A DNA stretch of 64,000 nucleotides from Acanthosepion pharaonis (taxonomy: Eukaryota; Mollusca; Cephalopoda; Sepiida; Sepiidae), in NCBI GenBank assembly GCA_903632075.3, contig CAHIKZ030000808.1, positions 567,501 to 631,500 on the forward strand, written 5' to 3'. Shown piece by piece: positions 43,900 through 52,244 of the stretch (position 1 is its first letter; each line of letters opens with the position of its first letter). Position numbers and translations under genes: made by a program. The notes beneath the pieces were generated by a model. The model made no database searches and was not told where the DNA came from. It worked only from the letters and a program-made list of their open reading frames with translations.

Positions 43900-44330
43900 T
43901 TTTTTTTCCAAGCAAATCACCTCAGAAGTGCCAGTAGCACGCAAGGGGTTACAGAGAGAGTAAAGAGGAGTCTTTGGGGAAAAGTATAAAGAGAAGGACA
44001 GAGATCAAGGTGAAGGCATCAGAAGATGTCGATTGACATTACATTTGTATATTTGAAGACTATAGCTATCAGGGAAACGTGTGATAGGGAGTTTCACTGA
44101 CGGGAGGTGCGAGGTAAGAAGCTGTTGGAGTAGAAGAGGTGGCTACATTTAGTCGTTTTGACAGTGAAAGGGTGAGACCAAGATGCCAACCTAATAGCAC
44201 GCCTAAATTCACGCAATTTGGGAACCAGTGAAAGTAGCTCGTCGGAGCAGTTGCCATGGAATTACTTGTAGAAAAGACAGAGGGAAGCTACAGCACGTCT
44301 GTGAAAATTTGATTGAAATGATTATAACCT
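43900..44330 (-). pseudogene. CR1/Jockey-like LINE 3' end, minus strand
   Basis: Read on the minus strand, the tail ends 'gtaaccccttgcgtgctact', 'tgaggtgatttgcttgg' and A9, clearly related to the tails at 39.2 and 47.7 kb. Upstream frames give WFPNCVNL (ELVPNLREF-like) and HPFTVKTTKCSHLFY-like blocks, with frame changes. A divergent subfamily. Confidence 0.6.
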
Positions 44331-44334
44331 TTGC

Positions 44335-44400
44335 TTTGCATCACAGGTGACGCACAGAGCGTAGTGTAAATACGTTCTGTGCATCACATGCACATGTTTT
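44335..44400. repeat. Hairpin
   Basis: 'gtgacgcacagagcgta' pairs with 'tacgttctgtgcatcac' around a 7-nt loop. Related words ('gtgatgcacagga') occur near 43685. Confidence 0.65.
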
Positions 44401-44404
44401 TATT

Positions 44405-44811
44405 ATGCGAAACACTATATTAGCACGTTCTATTTGACAAATAAGCTGAGTTGCTTGCAATGGTTATAAATCTGAAAACAAACGTAAACATTTGGGTAGT
44501 ACACACGAAAATGACATCGACAGGCAAAGGGTTATTAATCTACTCTAGTAATACAAAAAAAAAATTATTTTTCGATTACTGTGCCTATTGTACAACTCCA
44601 GTTTTTTGTTTTCTAAATTTTATCTTTTTTTTTTTTTTTTTATCATATTCTTACCGACCTCTGATATGATTGCTTTTTGTCTTCTACTCTTCACCCCTCT
44701 CCAAATATTTCTTTGTTATTCTTCGACCTTCTACGCTTTCATTTTTCAAACCAATTTCTTTATTCCCTGCTGTCCATTTATCCCCATCCGTTCTAAACAA
44801 ACACACACTCT

Positions 44812-44850
<39 letters not shown>

Positions 44851-45165
44851 TGAGTGGAAGTCAAGAATTTATAAATGTCACTATAATTATGATCGGTATG
44901 ATGGAAGTGTGCCTGTTTTGATGAGGAGGCAGACAGGATGGTGGTGGAAAAAAACTATACAAACTCTCTTTTCTGTAGATTTCTTATTTGCTAAGAATTC
45001 CTAAGGCATCCCATGTACTCTACTCATTTTTTTTCTTCTTTTGCAGTGAGGTAGGGGGTCTTGTCTCTTGTTCCTGTTGTACTTTTCTCCCAGCATGTGT
45101 TTAGAATTGTAGGTGCGCGTGCGTACCCGTGAACCAGTTTATCCCTCTTAAAATCCGAGAGATTT
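44405..45165. other. No gene seen; T runs
   Basis: T runs at 44625-44641 and 44815-44850. ORFs of 83-138 codons read straight through the T tract and are rejected. Confidence 0.5.
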
Positions 45166-45166
45166 A

Positions 45167-45171
45167 ACACC

Positions 45172-45248
<77 letters not shown>
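45167..45248. repeat. (CT)n(AT)n compound microsatellite
   Basis: About 26 bp CT then about 54 bp AT. Confidence 0.97.
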
Positions 45249-45253
<5 letters not shown>

Positions 45254-45390
45254 TCGCTTATATTTGGGAATGTGGACAGTTTAACGTGATAACTAACCCT
45301 TGCTACTGTTTTAAAGTTTTTTTTTTTTTTTTTTGTTTTTTTGTTGAACAGTTTTGCTTTTTATCTTTTTTCTTTTTTTTGTTTCCTCAC

Positions 45391-45690
45391 AATGGAGTAA
45401 TGGATAGCGGCTCGGATTGAGGAATCGAAGAGCCGAGTTCGAATTCCAGTCGAATCCATTACATTTACTTACGTGCTAATAGACTTGGGAAAGGTATGAA
45501 TCCTCTTCTTCTCCCCTTAGCTATGGATAAATATCATGACAGGCCGGGTTCTATAGCCCTGGATGGGGACTGGTCTATCGCAGAAAGAAATGTCAACCTA
45601 CTGCAGGAAAAAAAATATCTGCCTCGTCATACATGTAGCGGAATATACATGATCGCCTGCATGTGTATCACGCATGGGACATAAAAAAAA
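45391..45690 (+). mobile_element. SINE S1a, near full length
   Basis: 'atggagtaatggatagcggc' head, 'gagttcgaattcc' B box (45435-45447), 'cttacgtgctaat', 'cagctatggataaat', 'gcaggaaaaaaaatat', 3' 'catgatcgcctgcatg' and 'gcatgggacata' then an A run. No clear TSD. Confidence 0.75.
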
Positions 45691-45753
45691 ATTTAAACTC
45701 TTATTCAAATTTTAAACATTTTGAGGGATTTCTGAGATGAAAAATTATCATTA

Positions 45754-45764
<11 letters not shown>

Positions 45765-45801
<37 letters not shown>

Positions 45802-45805
45802 CCAA

Positions 45806-45838
<33 letters not shown>
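45765..45838. repeat. Paired (AT)n runs
   Basis: Two (AT)n runs (45769-45797 and 45809-45838) around 'aaaatccaactaat'; the outer 'attagttggatt' at 45838 is its inverse, so the whole region can fold back. Confidence 0.9.
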
Positions 45839-45843
<5 letters not shown>

Positions 45844-45912
45844 TTGGATTGATGCGAGTTTATGACAGTCGCAGAGAGCGTGAACCCCAGGGCCACAATC
45901 TCACATCAATCC
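45839..45912. mobile_element. Small hairpin element (family M11), copy 1
   Basis: 'tagttggattgatgcgag' and 'ctcacatcaatcca' are inverted. The centre has 'gtcgcagagagcgtgaaccc'. A second copy is at 59535-59613. Confidence 0.6.
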
Positions 45913-45914
45913 AG

Positions 45915-46200
45915 TGAATTCAGTAAGCTGTTCAAGACCTTTGCGTACGCTCAGTAACGCATTCGCAAAACAAGTTTGCACTGAAGTCGGCAAATGGTTC
46001 AAGTGGTGAAAAGCTTGAAATTCAAAGTTGTTGTATGCCCTTCACGCGGGCCTGATTTGGCACTATCAGACTTCTGGTTGTTCGCAAAATTGAAAGGAGT
46101 GTTGAAAGGTCCACTTTTTCATCCGATGTTTAAGTTGGCGTGCGCAGTTGGATAAAAATTCTCTCTTGATAAGACGGAATGAAAGTGGATAGAGCATTAG
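45915..46200 (+). pseudogene. Mariner transposase fragment
   Basis: The frame 46051-46152 gives PDLALSDFWLFAKLKGVLKG, PLFHP, then LACAVG. This matches the conserved SPDLAPSD-(F/W)LF-KLK block around the last catalytic Asp of mariner transposases. The preceding frame is shifted. It directly follows the M11 hairpin, so both may belong to one element. Confidence 0.7.
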
Positions 46201-46214
46201 GGAAAATGTGTAGC

Positions 46215-46542
46215 ATAAGGAACGACGGAAATTCCTCTAGCCTGAATTTATCTTAGACGTTTGTAAGTCTACCATTCGTCCATGCTTTGAATATTGCTGC
46301 CATATATGATCTGGTGCTCCTGTTATATATTTAGATATCCTTGATAAAATCCAAAGAACCTGCAATGTTATGGCATCTCGGCTTCACTCACTTTCCCACC
46401 GCCATAATGTAACTTCCTCGTGCCTTTTCTATAAATAATTTCATGGTAATTGTTCTGATGAATTTTCCTCTATGGTACCTGTACTTCGTGGATTTAAGCG
46501 CAGTACTAGATTTTAGGTAAGGTCTCATCGTTTTACAATAGA
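46215..46542 (+). pseudogene. CR1/Jockey-like LINE RT C-terminus, left part
   Basis: Reads FVSLPFVHALNIAAIYDLVL-type text (KSTIRPC.EYCCHIWSGAP region), a 'LDKIQRTCNVMA' block (46335-46370), then SLSHRHNVTSS-like and MVPVLRGFKR-like blocks with stops. Cut at 46542 by satellite DNA and continued at 46993. Confidence 0.7.
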
Positions 46543-46992
46543 ATTGATATCAATTTTATAAGTATTCTATAGAAACGACAAATTTGAAATCAAGAGAAAT
46601 CTAACAATCCGGTTTTTGGACGCCGTAAATTTTGAAAGGACACGCTAAGGACATGGTCGAACCTCCATTTCGCTCTATTCAATCAAATGAAAAAATCCTT
46701 TTAGACATGGATTAATTAATAAATTTCATACAATTCAATACCAATTTTTTAAATATTTCATTCAATGGAAAAGATTTAAAAAGAAGTGAAATATGACTGA
46801 TCCCCCAGTTTTGGGCCGCACTAAAAATTTCAAGAAATCCCCCTAACACAAGTTGCCACTTTGTCGAACCCCACGTTGTCCCTATCCAACCTACTGAAAA
46901 AAAAATTTTAAACATGGATTAAGCACGAAATTCCCTAACATTTGATATCAATTTTATAAGTATTCTATAGAAACGACAAATTTGAAATCAAG
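46543..46992. repeat. Satellite-like tandem repeat, about 200-bp monomer
   Basis: Two monomers (46543-46733, 46734-46941) and a third partial unit (46942-46992). Units 1 and 3 share about 50 nearly identical bases ('ttgatatcaattttataagt' onward). Unit 2 is diverged but keeps the order (caat-ttt, 'gaaat', 'atggattaa'). The array lies inside a LINE fragment. Confidence 0.75.
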
Positions 46993-47062
46993 TAACCGTA
47001 AGTTCTATGCTAACAGTTTCTTTTATCGCACTTCTTGTTTGTGGAACTCACTTTTGGCTTTT
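46993..47062 (+). pseudogene. CR1/Jockey-like LINE, right part after satellite
   Basis: 'gtaaccgtaagttctatgct', 'aacagtttcttttatcgcac', 'ttgtggaactca' continues the RT C-terminus (CKFYANSFFYRTS-LWNS-like) interrupted at 46542. Confidence 0.7.
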
Positions 47063-47064
47063 AT

Positions 47065-47310
47065 TTTGAGGAGAAATAGATTTAAGTAATTCTGATGTCA
47101 GTTTCATTATTTTATTTGGTCTAAAACTTTTACGGAATTGAAGCTCTTAACATACCAATCAATCCTCTTAATTGGGAAAATAAATAAATATGATTCCAGT
47201 TTCGTTGTTTTGTTCTGTCTAAAGCTTGTTTGATTACATTTGGAGACGTTGCAACTTAATCAGCAGACAGTTTAGGTTTAAGGCTCCAAGTTCACTACAG
47301 AAAATTGCCC
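47065..47310. other. No feature recognised
   Basis: AT-rich linker between the LINE fragment and SINE S3. Confidence 0.4.
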
Positions 47311-47311
47311 T

Positions 47312-47388
47312 ACAGGACAATGGCCTAGTAGATAAAAGCGTTGGTTTGTGAATGTGGTTGCGAGTTCAGTCTAAAAGAGATCAGTAAA
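47312..47388 (+). repeat. SINE S3 head, interrupted
   Basis: 'ggacaatggcctagtagata', 'aaagcgttggtttg', 'gttgcgagttcagtct' (B-box region), then replaced by a LINE 3' end. The matching S3 tail appears at 47826-47880. Confidence 0.55.
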
Positions 47389-47775
47389 TACTTTCCTGGT
47401 AATTGTTTGGATGAGTTCTTCGCTATAGACCTCGAGTTTTTTTTTTGTTTTTTTTAAACTTAAACCCATCACTAGACTGGCGTCGAGATCTCATCAATTT
47501 ACAGTTGAGCGAGCTAGAGGTAGCTGTAAATTCTATGCTAACACTTTCATCTATCGCACTTCTCGCTTGTGAAACTCCCTTCCGGCTCCATGTTTTCCAA
47601 CCAACTTTGGCTTTAAATTTTTGCAGATTGTCAATCGCTCTTTACTGCCCACCTGATTACTCTCTTCTCTTTCTGCTTATCATCAATATTTCTGTTCATA
47701 ATTCTTCCACCCCTGTAACCCCTTGTGTTTTAGTGGCATTACTGCCTTGCTTGGGGTGATTCTGATTTTTAAAAA
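47389..47775 (+). pseudogene. CR1/Jockey-like LINE 3' end nested in SINE S3
   Basis: Begins in the 'cctggtaattgtttggatga' block (FHGNCSD-like). A T-rich insertion sits at 47440-47456. It then reads RLASRSHQFTVERARGSCKF-like text, YANTFIYRTS-like text, and NSLPAPCFPTNFG-like text. Ends with 'gtaaccccttgtgttttagt', 'ggcattactgccttgcttgg'. Stops and shifts present. Confidence 0.75.
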
Positions 47776-47825
47776 ATTCTTGCGTCAGGCAGTGTGTACT
47801 TGCACTCAGTCGAAAGGTGTATATC

Positions 47826-47880
47826 AGTTTGGATAACAAAGATAAGGACATTAGTCCGAATATAGTGTAAATAAGTCCCT
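47826..47880 (+). repeat. SINE S3 3' end
   Basis: 'ataacaaagataaggacatt', 'agtccgaatatagtgtaaat' is the S3 terminus, about 435 bp after its head. Confidence 0.6.
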
Positions 47881-47889
47881 CATGTTGTA

Positions 47890-48635
47890 TACTTTTTCTC
47901 ATCTTCTCCCGGCCGGGTGGCGAAACGTTTTTTGATTCGGAGATAAAAGAACTTCAATATAGAGAATTTTAACTTAACTGATTTGTTAACGCCGACGTAG
48001 ACATCTATTTAGTGAGGTCGTTCCAGACACGAAAGGAAACGCGTCTACATTGTTCGACAGGCCAGAAACAACTCTCACCGAAAACCCTTTCTCTATGTAT
48101 CGTTTTCACGCTCGTTCAGCCAATCAAAATCGATTTCCTTGTTTTGTCTTCCATCTGACCTCAAATGTCAATCTCAGAAAGTCCGAGCAGAGATACCATT
48201 CAATCTGAAAATAATAGTCTGATAAACTATTATTTAACACGCATACCAAAAATTCAGACAGAAATTATCAAACTTAATAATGAAAATGGGCTCAAGATAA
48301 AGCAAATGTATTTCTATGCCAAATTACGAGGGTTGATTGGTAACATTTTTCAAAACCTATCAGCCCACGTAATTTTGAAAAGAAATTTAATTTATTTCGT
48401 TTTTTGTCATTATCCTATCTGATCTAAAATTTTGGAAAGCTTATTCAACAATCATTCCCATATCATGTTCTCTGGGCGATAGTTTAAATTAACGGATTTT
48501 TTCTCACCTTATACATTGTGATTATTTTGCTCAAAGTTCGTATTTTCAGTTGCAAACTTGGAAATTTTCTAAAATATTTCAGTGAAATGTTCACTTCTCA
48601 AAATTATAACTTATAGTTTACATTTCTAGAAACTA
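47890..48635. other. No gene seen
   Basis: Includes the 85-codon ORF at 48165-48422, without recognisable domain. Also 'gaaaggaaacgcgtctac' near 48040, reminiscent of retroelement tails but isolated. Confidence 0.4.
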
Positions 48636-48639
48636 ACGC

Positions 48640-48962
48640 CATAGACCGAGAATGTGAGCAACAAGAATGTTGAGAACATGGAAACAAAAAGGAAACTTGT
48701 ACTTAACTTCAGGAAGAGACACATGAAATCTCTAGAAGACATAATGAGGAAAGAAGTCTTCGAAAATTTGATACTCACAGCATTGATTGAAAACAAGAGT
48801 GACAAAGAAAAACAATGCATGACCTACCTAGCGATCTTGAGTAAATGGTCAGCAGAACAAAGTTTACGGGGGAAAACAAAAAGACAAAATTTATTAAGAG
48901 CTACAAAGGACAGGAAATTGTGGAGAGCCAACGTCCTGAAGGTACACAGCACATAAAAGACG
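48640..48962 (+). pseudogene. RTE-like LINE, RT C-terminus
   Basis: An almost open 100-codon frame (48654-48956): ETKRKLVLNFRKRHMKSLED, IMRKEVFENLILTALIENKS, a TYLAILSKWSAEQSL block, LLRATKDRKLWRANVLKVHS, ending T-stop. Same blocks as 27.62-27.85 kb (GHIMR..LENLILTG.IEGK; W......V..HGT). Followed by 'gacgatgaccaaa'. Confidence 0.7.
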
Positions 48963-49084
48963 ATGACCAAATATTAAAAAAAATATTTAATTTAAAATTT
49001 CCATTTTCCTTTTCAACTTCTGTTTATCCCTGTCCTTTCCTTTTTTTTTTTTTATCTATATGTAGTTCACAATTAAATTCATCT

Positions 49085-49192
49085 TGCCCGACTTTTGTAT
49101 CTCGTTTCTACCTCTCTTGTTTCCAGGTGTTAAAAGCAGCTGACCCTAAAAAGAAACACTGTCAGAATACGTACGCGCAAGTCATTACTTAA
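49085..49192 (+). other. Splice-acceptor-like site plus short open frame (weak exon candidate)
   Basis: A pyrimidine tract 'ctcgtttctacctctcttgt' and 'ttccag' at 49107-49127 precede a frame VLKAADPKKKHCQNTYAQVI ending T-stop (about 49128-49192). The composition differs from the surrounding AT-rich repeats. It could be the last coding exon of a host gene or chance. No family recognised. Confidence 0.2.
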
Positions 49193-49194
49193 AC

Positions 49195-49820
49195 CGGAAG
49201 AGAATATCTAATATACCAGACGCTTGTTAACCATTATCCCCACCTTTTTTTCTTCTTCTGTTCCTTCCCTATTCTAGGTATTCATACGTAGAATAAGGGA
49301 AGAGAGGACATTCTGCTTAAGAGATCTAATGTGCCCTATATTTTGTCTCGCTGGTTATAACCCATCCCGGTCATCTTTCTTCGCCGTTCATTGATACGTT
49401 CCTTATGTTGCTAGAATCGTTCATTAGTTATTCACGTTGGGACTCCAAATTATCCGTTCTCTGCGCGTTCATTACTTGACTCTCTTAGATAAATACTTTA
49501 TGCGTACCAATCTAAAAATAATGGTTATCTTATCCTCATCTGATTTCAAGCATCCTCTTTGTTTTGCACAAAGCCCTCCACAGCTTTAGAGTCCTGTTAC
49601 GCTTCTCGTCAATCTTTCCTACTTTTGGTCTCTTTTGTTTGTGTTATTTAACCCCCTTCTCTCTTTCTCTCCCCCTCTCCGGTTCACTTTTATTTTCATG
49701 TCTTAGAATTTAACTGAGTTTGGCACAAGGACCTATTTTAAGGAGATTCATTAAGGCTCAAACCTCAATCAGTTTCTCAGTAATAATAGTATTAAAAAAA
49801 AAAAAAAACCAAAACATTTA
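49195..49820. other. No gene seen
   Basis: Less AT-rich, apparently unique sequence. A weak inverted pair 'ccctattcta' / 'tagaataaggg' lies near 49268-49301. Confidence 0.4.
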
Positions 49821-49824
49821 TATT

Positions 49825-49970
49825 CTGACTAATGTCCTCATCTTCATTATTATCACAACATTTCGAACGTTGTTCCGGCTGGCAATAACATCATTTCGAC
49901 CGCTGTGTCCCCAGGCAATAAAAACAATTTGGTCGCTGTACCCTCGAACTATAAAAGTTATTTAAAATGA
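49825..49970 (-). repeat. SINE S3 3' end with repeated terminal words
   Basis: 'tgactaatgtcctcatcttc', 'attattatcacaacatttcg' is the inverted S3 end. The following text repeats a 'ggcaataa...cattt.g.cg.tg' motif two to three times. Confidence 0.5.
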
Positions 49971-50060
49971 AACAATATTAAATTGTATGAAAAACTAATT
50001 AAGAAAATATTACTAACAGTTTCTTTAAAAATGAAACCACCATAATAAATGATACCAGAC

Positions 50061-50063
<3 letters not shown>

Positions 50064-50103
<40 letters not shown>

Positions 50104-50106
50104 GTA
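50064..50106. repeat. (TA)n microsatellite, imperfect
   Basis: About 43 bp with TG interruptions. Confidence 0.95.
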
Positions 50107-50269
50107 TAAAAGTAACATAGGGATAGGAAAACATCTCTCAACACATCTATCATCACCACCCCAAGACCAAACCTAATGATTTTATTACCGCTTAGACAGA
50201 AATTCACTTTTGCCAACAGTCCAAAAATGAGATCAAGGCTCACTACAAATACAGAGAATGAACAATGAA

Positions 50270-50450
50270 ACATTAAAAAAACATAAGGAAATCTTATTCC
50301 TTTAAAAATTGAAACCTTTAATTTAACTGAAGAAGATCACGAGACCGGAAACGCGTGTAGCAAAAATATGAAGAATAAAATATAATATATACATTAAAAC
50401 AAGTCCACGTTATAACCAAAAACGCTTGCGGCTTTTTTTTTTTTTTTTAA
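50270..50450 (+). repeat. Penelope-like tail type A, copy 3
   Basis: 'aaacataaggaaatcttatt', 'aactgaagaagatcacgaga', 'ccggaaacgcgtgtagcaaa', 'ttataaccaaaaacgcttgc', 'gg' then T run. Clearest statement of the tail seen at 10.35 and 10.94 kb. Confidence 0.55.
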
Positions 50451-50500
50451 ATTATATAGTTTATGAAAACTAATTAATCCGTATGGGTAAACCTAAGGAG

Positions 50501-50502
<2 letters not shown>

Positions 50503-50577
<75 letters not shown>
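50503..50577. repeat. (TA)n microsatellite, about 75 bp
   Basis: About 37 TA units. Confidence 0.97.
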
Positions 50578-50580
<3 letters not shown>

Positions 50581-50604
50581 GTTTAATCGACTCATCAAAA
50601 AAGA

Positions 50605-50660
50605 ATGGCATGACGGAACTAAGTTTGTATAAAATTTTATACAAACTTGGTTTCCGACAA

Positions 50661-50662
<2 letters not shown>
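50605..50662. mobile_element. Hairpin between two (AT)n runs
   Basis: 'aagtttgtataaaa' pairs with 'ttttatacaaactt' with almost no loop. (AT)n on both sides, as at 1.06-1.45 kb. Confidence 0.6.

Positions 50663-50664
<2 letters not shown>

Positions 50665-50711
<47 letters not shown>
50665..50711. repeat. (AT)n microsatellite
   Basis: About 23 AT units. Confidence 0.97.
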
Positions 50712-50716
<5 letters not shown>

Positions 50717-50920
50717 GGGTGAAAGATGAGACAAAGTGGAAAAATTTATTAACGACGCATTTCGCCGTTGCCGGAGAGCGTATTTGGCTTCCTCGGGTTA
50801 AAATGAAAGAAAGGCAAAACTGTGTGAGCACTTTTCGGATATTATTAATACATCCACACACGATATTTGTTTTGGGGTAAAAGTGGTCAGTATCAGCGAC
50901 TGGCCTGAAGAGTGCGTTGA
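50712..50920 (-). repeat. Penelope-like tail type E
   Basis: Minus strand: 'cgaggaagccaaatacgctc', 'tccggcaacggcgaaatgcg', then a short stretch and (AT)n. 'ggcctgaagagtgcg' near 50905 may belong to an overlapping tail. Confidence 0.45.
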
Positions 50921-50924
50921 ATAA

Positions 50925-51200
50925 TACGCACACACACACAAATAAAAGTGTGGCTTCAAATTGAAGTTATAAGAAAATGACAAAATGTAACCAGGCGGGC
51001 GTGGTTTGATTGGATAGTAATTCTCGAGTTTTTAATCAATGCGTATAGAAAGTAAACGATCCCGAAGAGTTGGTTTTTGATCCGTTTGAAGCCACCCGTT
51101 TGCTTTATAAAAGGGGAGACTCTATCTGAAAGACAGGAAATATTCGACTTTCTACTATATCGTAACAATTTTTTTTTTTTTTTTTTTTCGTCGTGTTAAT
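50925..51200. other. No gene seen
   Basis: Unrecognised; T run at 51170-51188 before the SINE. Confidence 0.4.
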
Positions 51201-51211
51201 TTTTGTTGGGT

Positions 51212-51440
51212 TGCCCGGATTGAGAAATCTGAGAGCCGAGTTCGAATTCCAGTCAGATCCATTACATTTACTTACGTGCTAATACCCTTGGGAAAGGTAT
51301 GTATCCTCTTCTTCTCTCCCCAGCTATGAGTAAATAGGAGGACAGACCGGGTTCTATAACCTTCGATGGCAACTGGTCTACCGCAGAAAGAAATGGCAAC
51401 CTACTGCAGGAAAAAAATCTGCCTCGTCAGTCATGCATCG
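51212..51440 (+). repeat. SINE S1a, 3'-truncated
   Basis: 'cccggattgagaaatctgag', 'gagttcgaattccagtcaga', 'cttacgtgctaatac', 'cagctatgagtaaatagg', 'gcctcgtcagtcatgcatcg', after which it passes directly into an S3 sequence ('gcaataactgggcagtag'). Confidence 0.7.
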
Positions 51441-51560
51441 CGTGCAATAACTGGGCAGTAGTAAATAAGAAGACGAGATATCCCGAGACATGGACAGCAG
51501 AACGAGAACTATGTATCCCCGTAGATTAAATAAAGGTTCCAGTTCGAAATAACCTAAATG
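51441..51560 (+). repeat. SINE S3 middle part
   Basis: 'gaacgagaactatgtatccc', 'cgtagattaaataaaggttc', 'cagttcgaaat' are S3 body words. Interrupted after 51560; the end resumes at about 51895. Confidence 0.55.
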
Positions 51561-51894
51561 GCAAGGGTAATATTAGCCGTTTCCTTATAAGGAAACATTC
51601 TACAGTCACTAACCGAGTAGCCAGTGCTACTTTAGGTTGAAATTTATTTAAAAACAACAAACAAACTATTTTTCACGGAAATATGTCTCTCAAGTCCACT
51701 TACTGTTATCCCTCTTTCAATGATGGGACTTTCCTTCCTAACTTTTTGTTAAAGTAGTTTGGAAAGTTAACATCTTGATCATATTATTTTCTCTTCGACT
51801 TACATGCTATATCTTTTTTTATCCGTGGCCGTTGTTGAACGTTCTCAAGTGATGTGGTTTCTGTTTTTTGGTAGTTCTTTATAATTTACAACTT
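51561..51894. other. Insertion within SINE S3, unidentified
   Basis: About 330 bp containing the palindrome 'gtttccttataaggaaac' near 51572. No TIRs that close the element were found. Confidence 0.35.
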
Positions 51895-51985
51895 AAGAAG
51901 GATGGATGGCATAACGGTCGTAATGTTGTGATAGCAACAAAGATGAGGATAGTAGTCTGAATGTAAATTAAATCAATATCTCCTC
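51895..51985 (+). repeat. SINE S3 3' end
   Basis: 'ggcataacggtcgtaatgtt', 'gcaacaaagatgaggatagt', 'agtctgaatgtaaat'. Completes the S3 copy started at 51441. Confidence 0.65.
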
Positions 51986-52054
51986 ATTCAGTTAGAAAGA
52001 TCGATGTTTTCTTACATGCTTCTTCTGCTTTCATTCAACACTGGTACATACATA

Positions 52055-52244
52055 TTATGTACCAAGTCTTTTCGGGACATGGGCGATCAGGGCTCTCTCC
52101 AACTTCCTGTCTTTTGTTTTCACTTTATTTTTATTTTTTTTGCCTTATCATCTCTGTCCAGTCCTGTCCTGCTATATATGCACGCAAACGCATGTCGGTT
52201 GTCCTAGAAATTTCAGTTGTCGCTTTTTACTTGAAAGATTCCTT
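52055..52244 (-). mobile_element. RTE-like LINE 3' fragment, left part
   Basis: Inverted terminus 'ccaagtcttttcgggacatg', 'ggcgatcagggctctct', then 'tgtcggttgtcctagaaatt', 'tcagttgtcgctttttac', as in the 23.9 kb copy. The fragment resumes at 53619 after the pyrimidine tract. Confidence 0.6.

Noticed and set aside
44588..45004. 138-codon ORF
   Set aside because: A poly-T tract gives a run of Phe; the remainder shows no domain.
48165..48422. 85-codon ORF as a host gene
   Set aside because: No motif, no splice or promoter context, base composition typical of the surrounding sequence.
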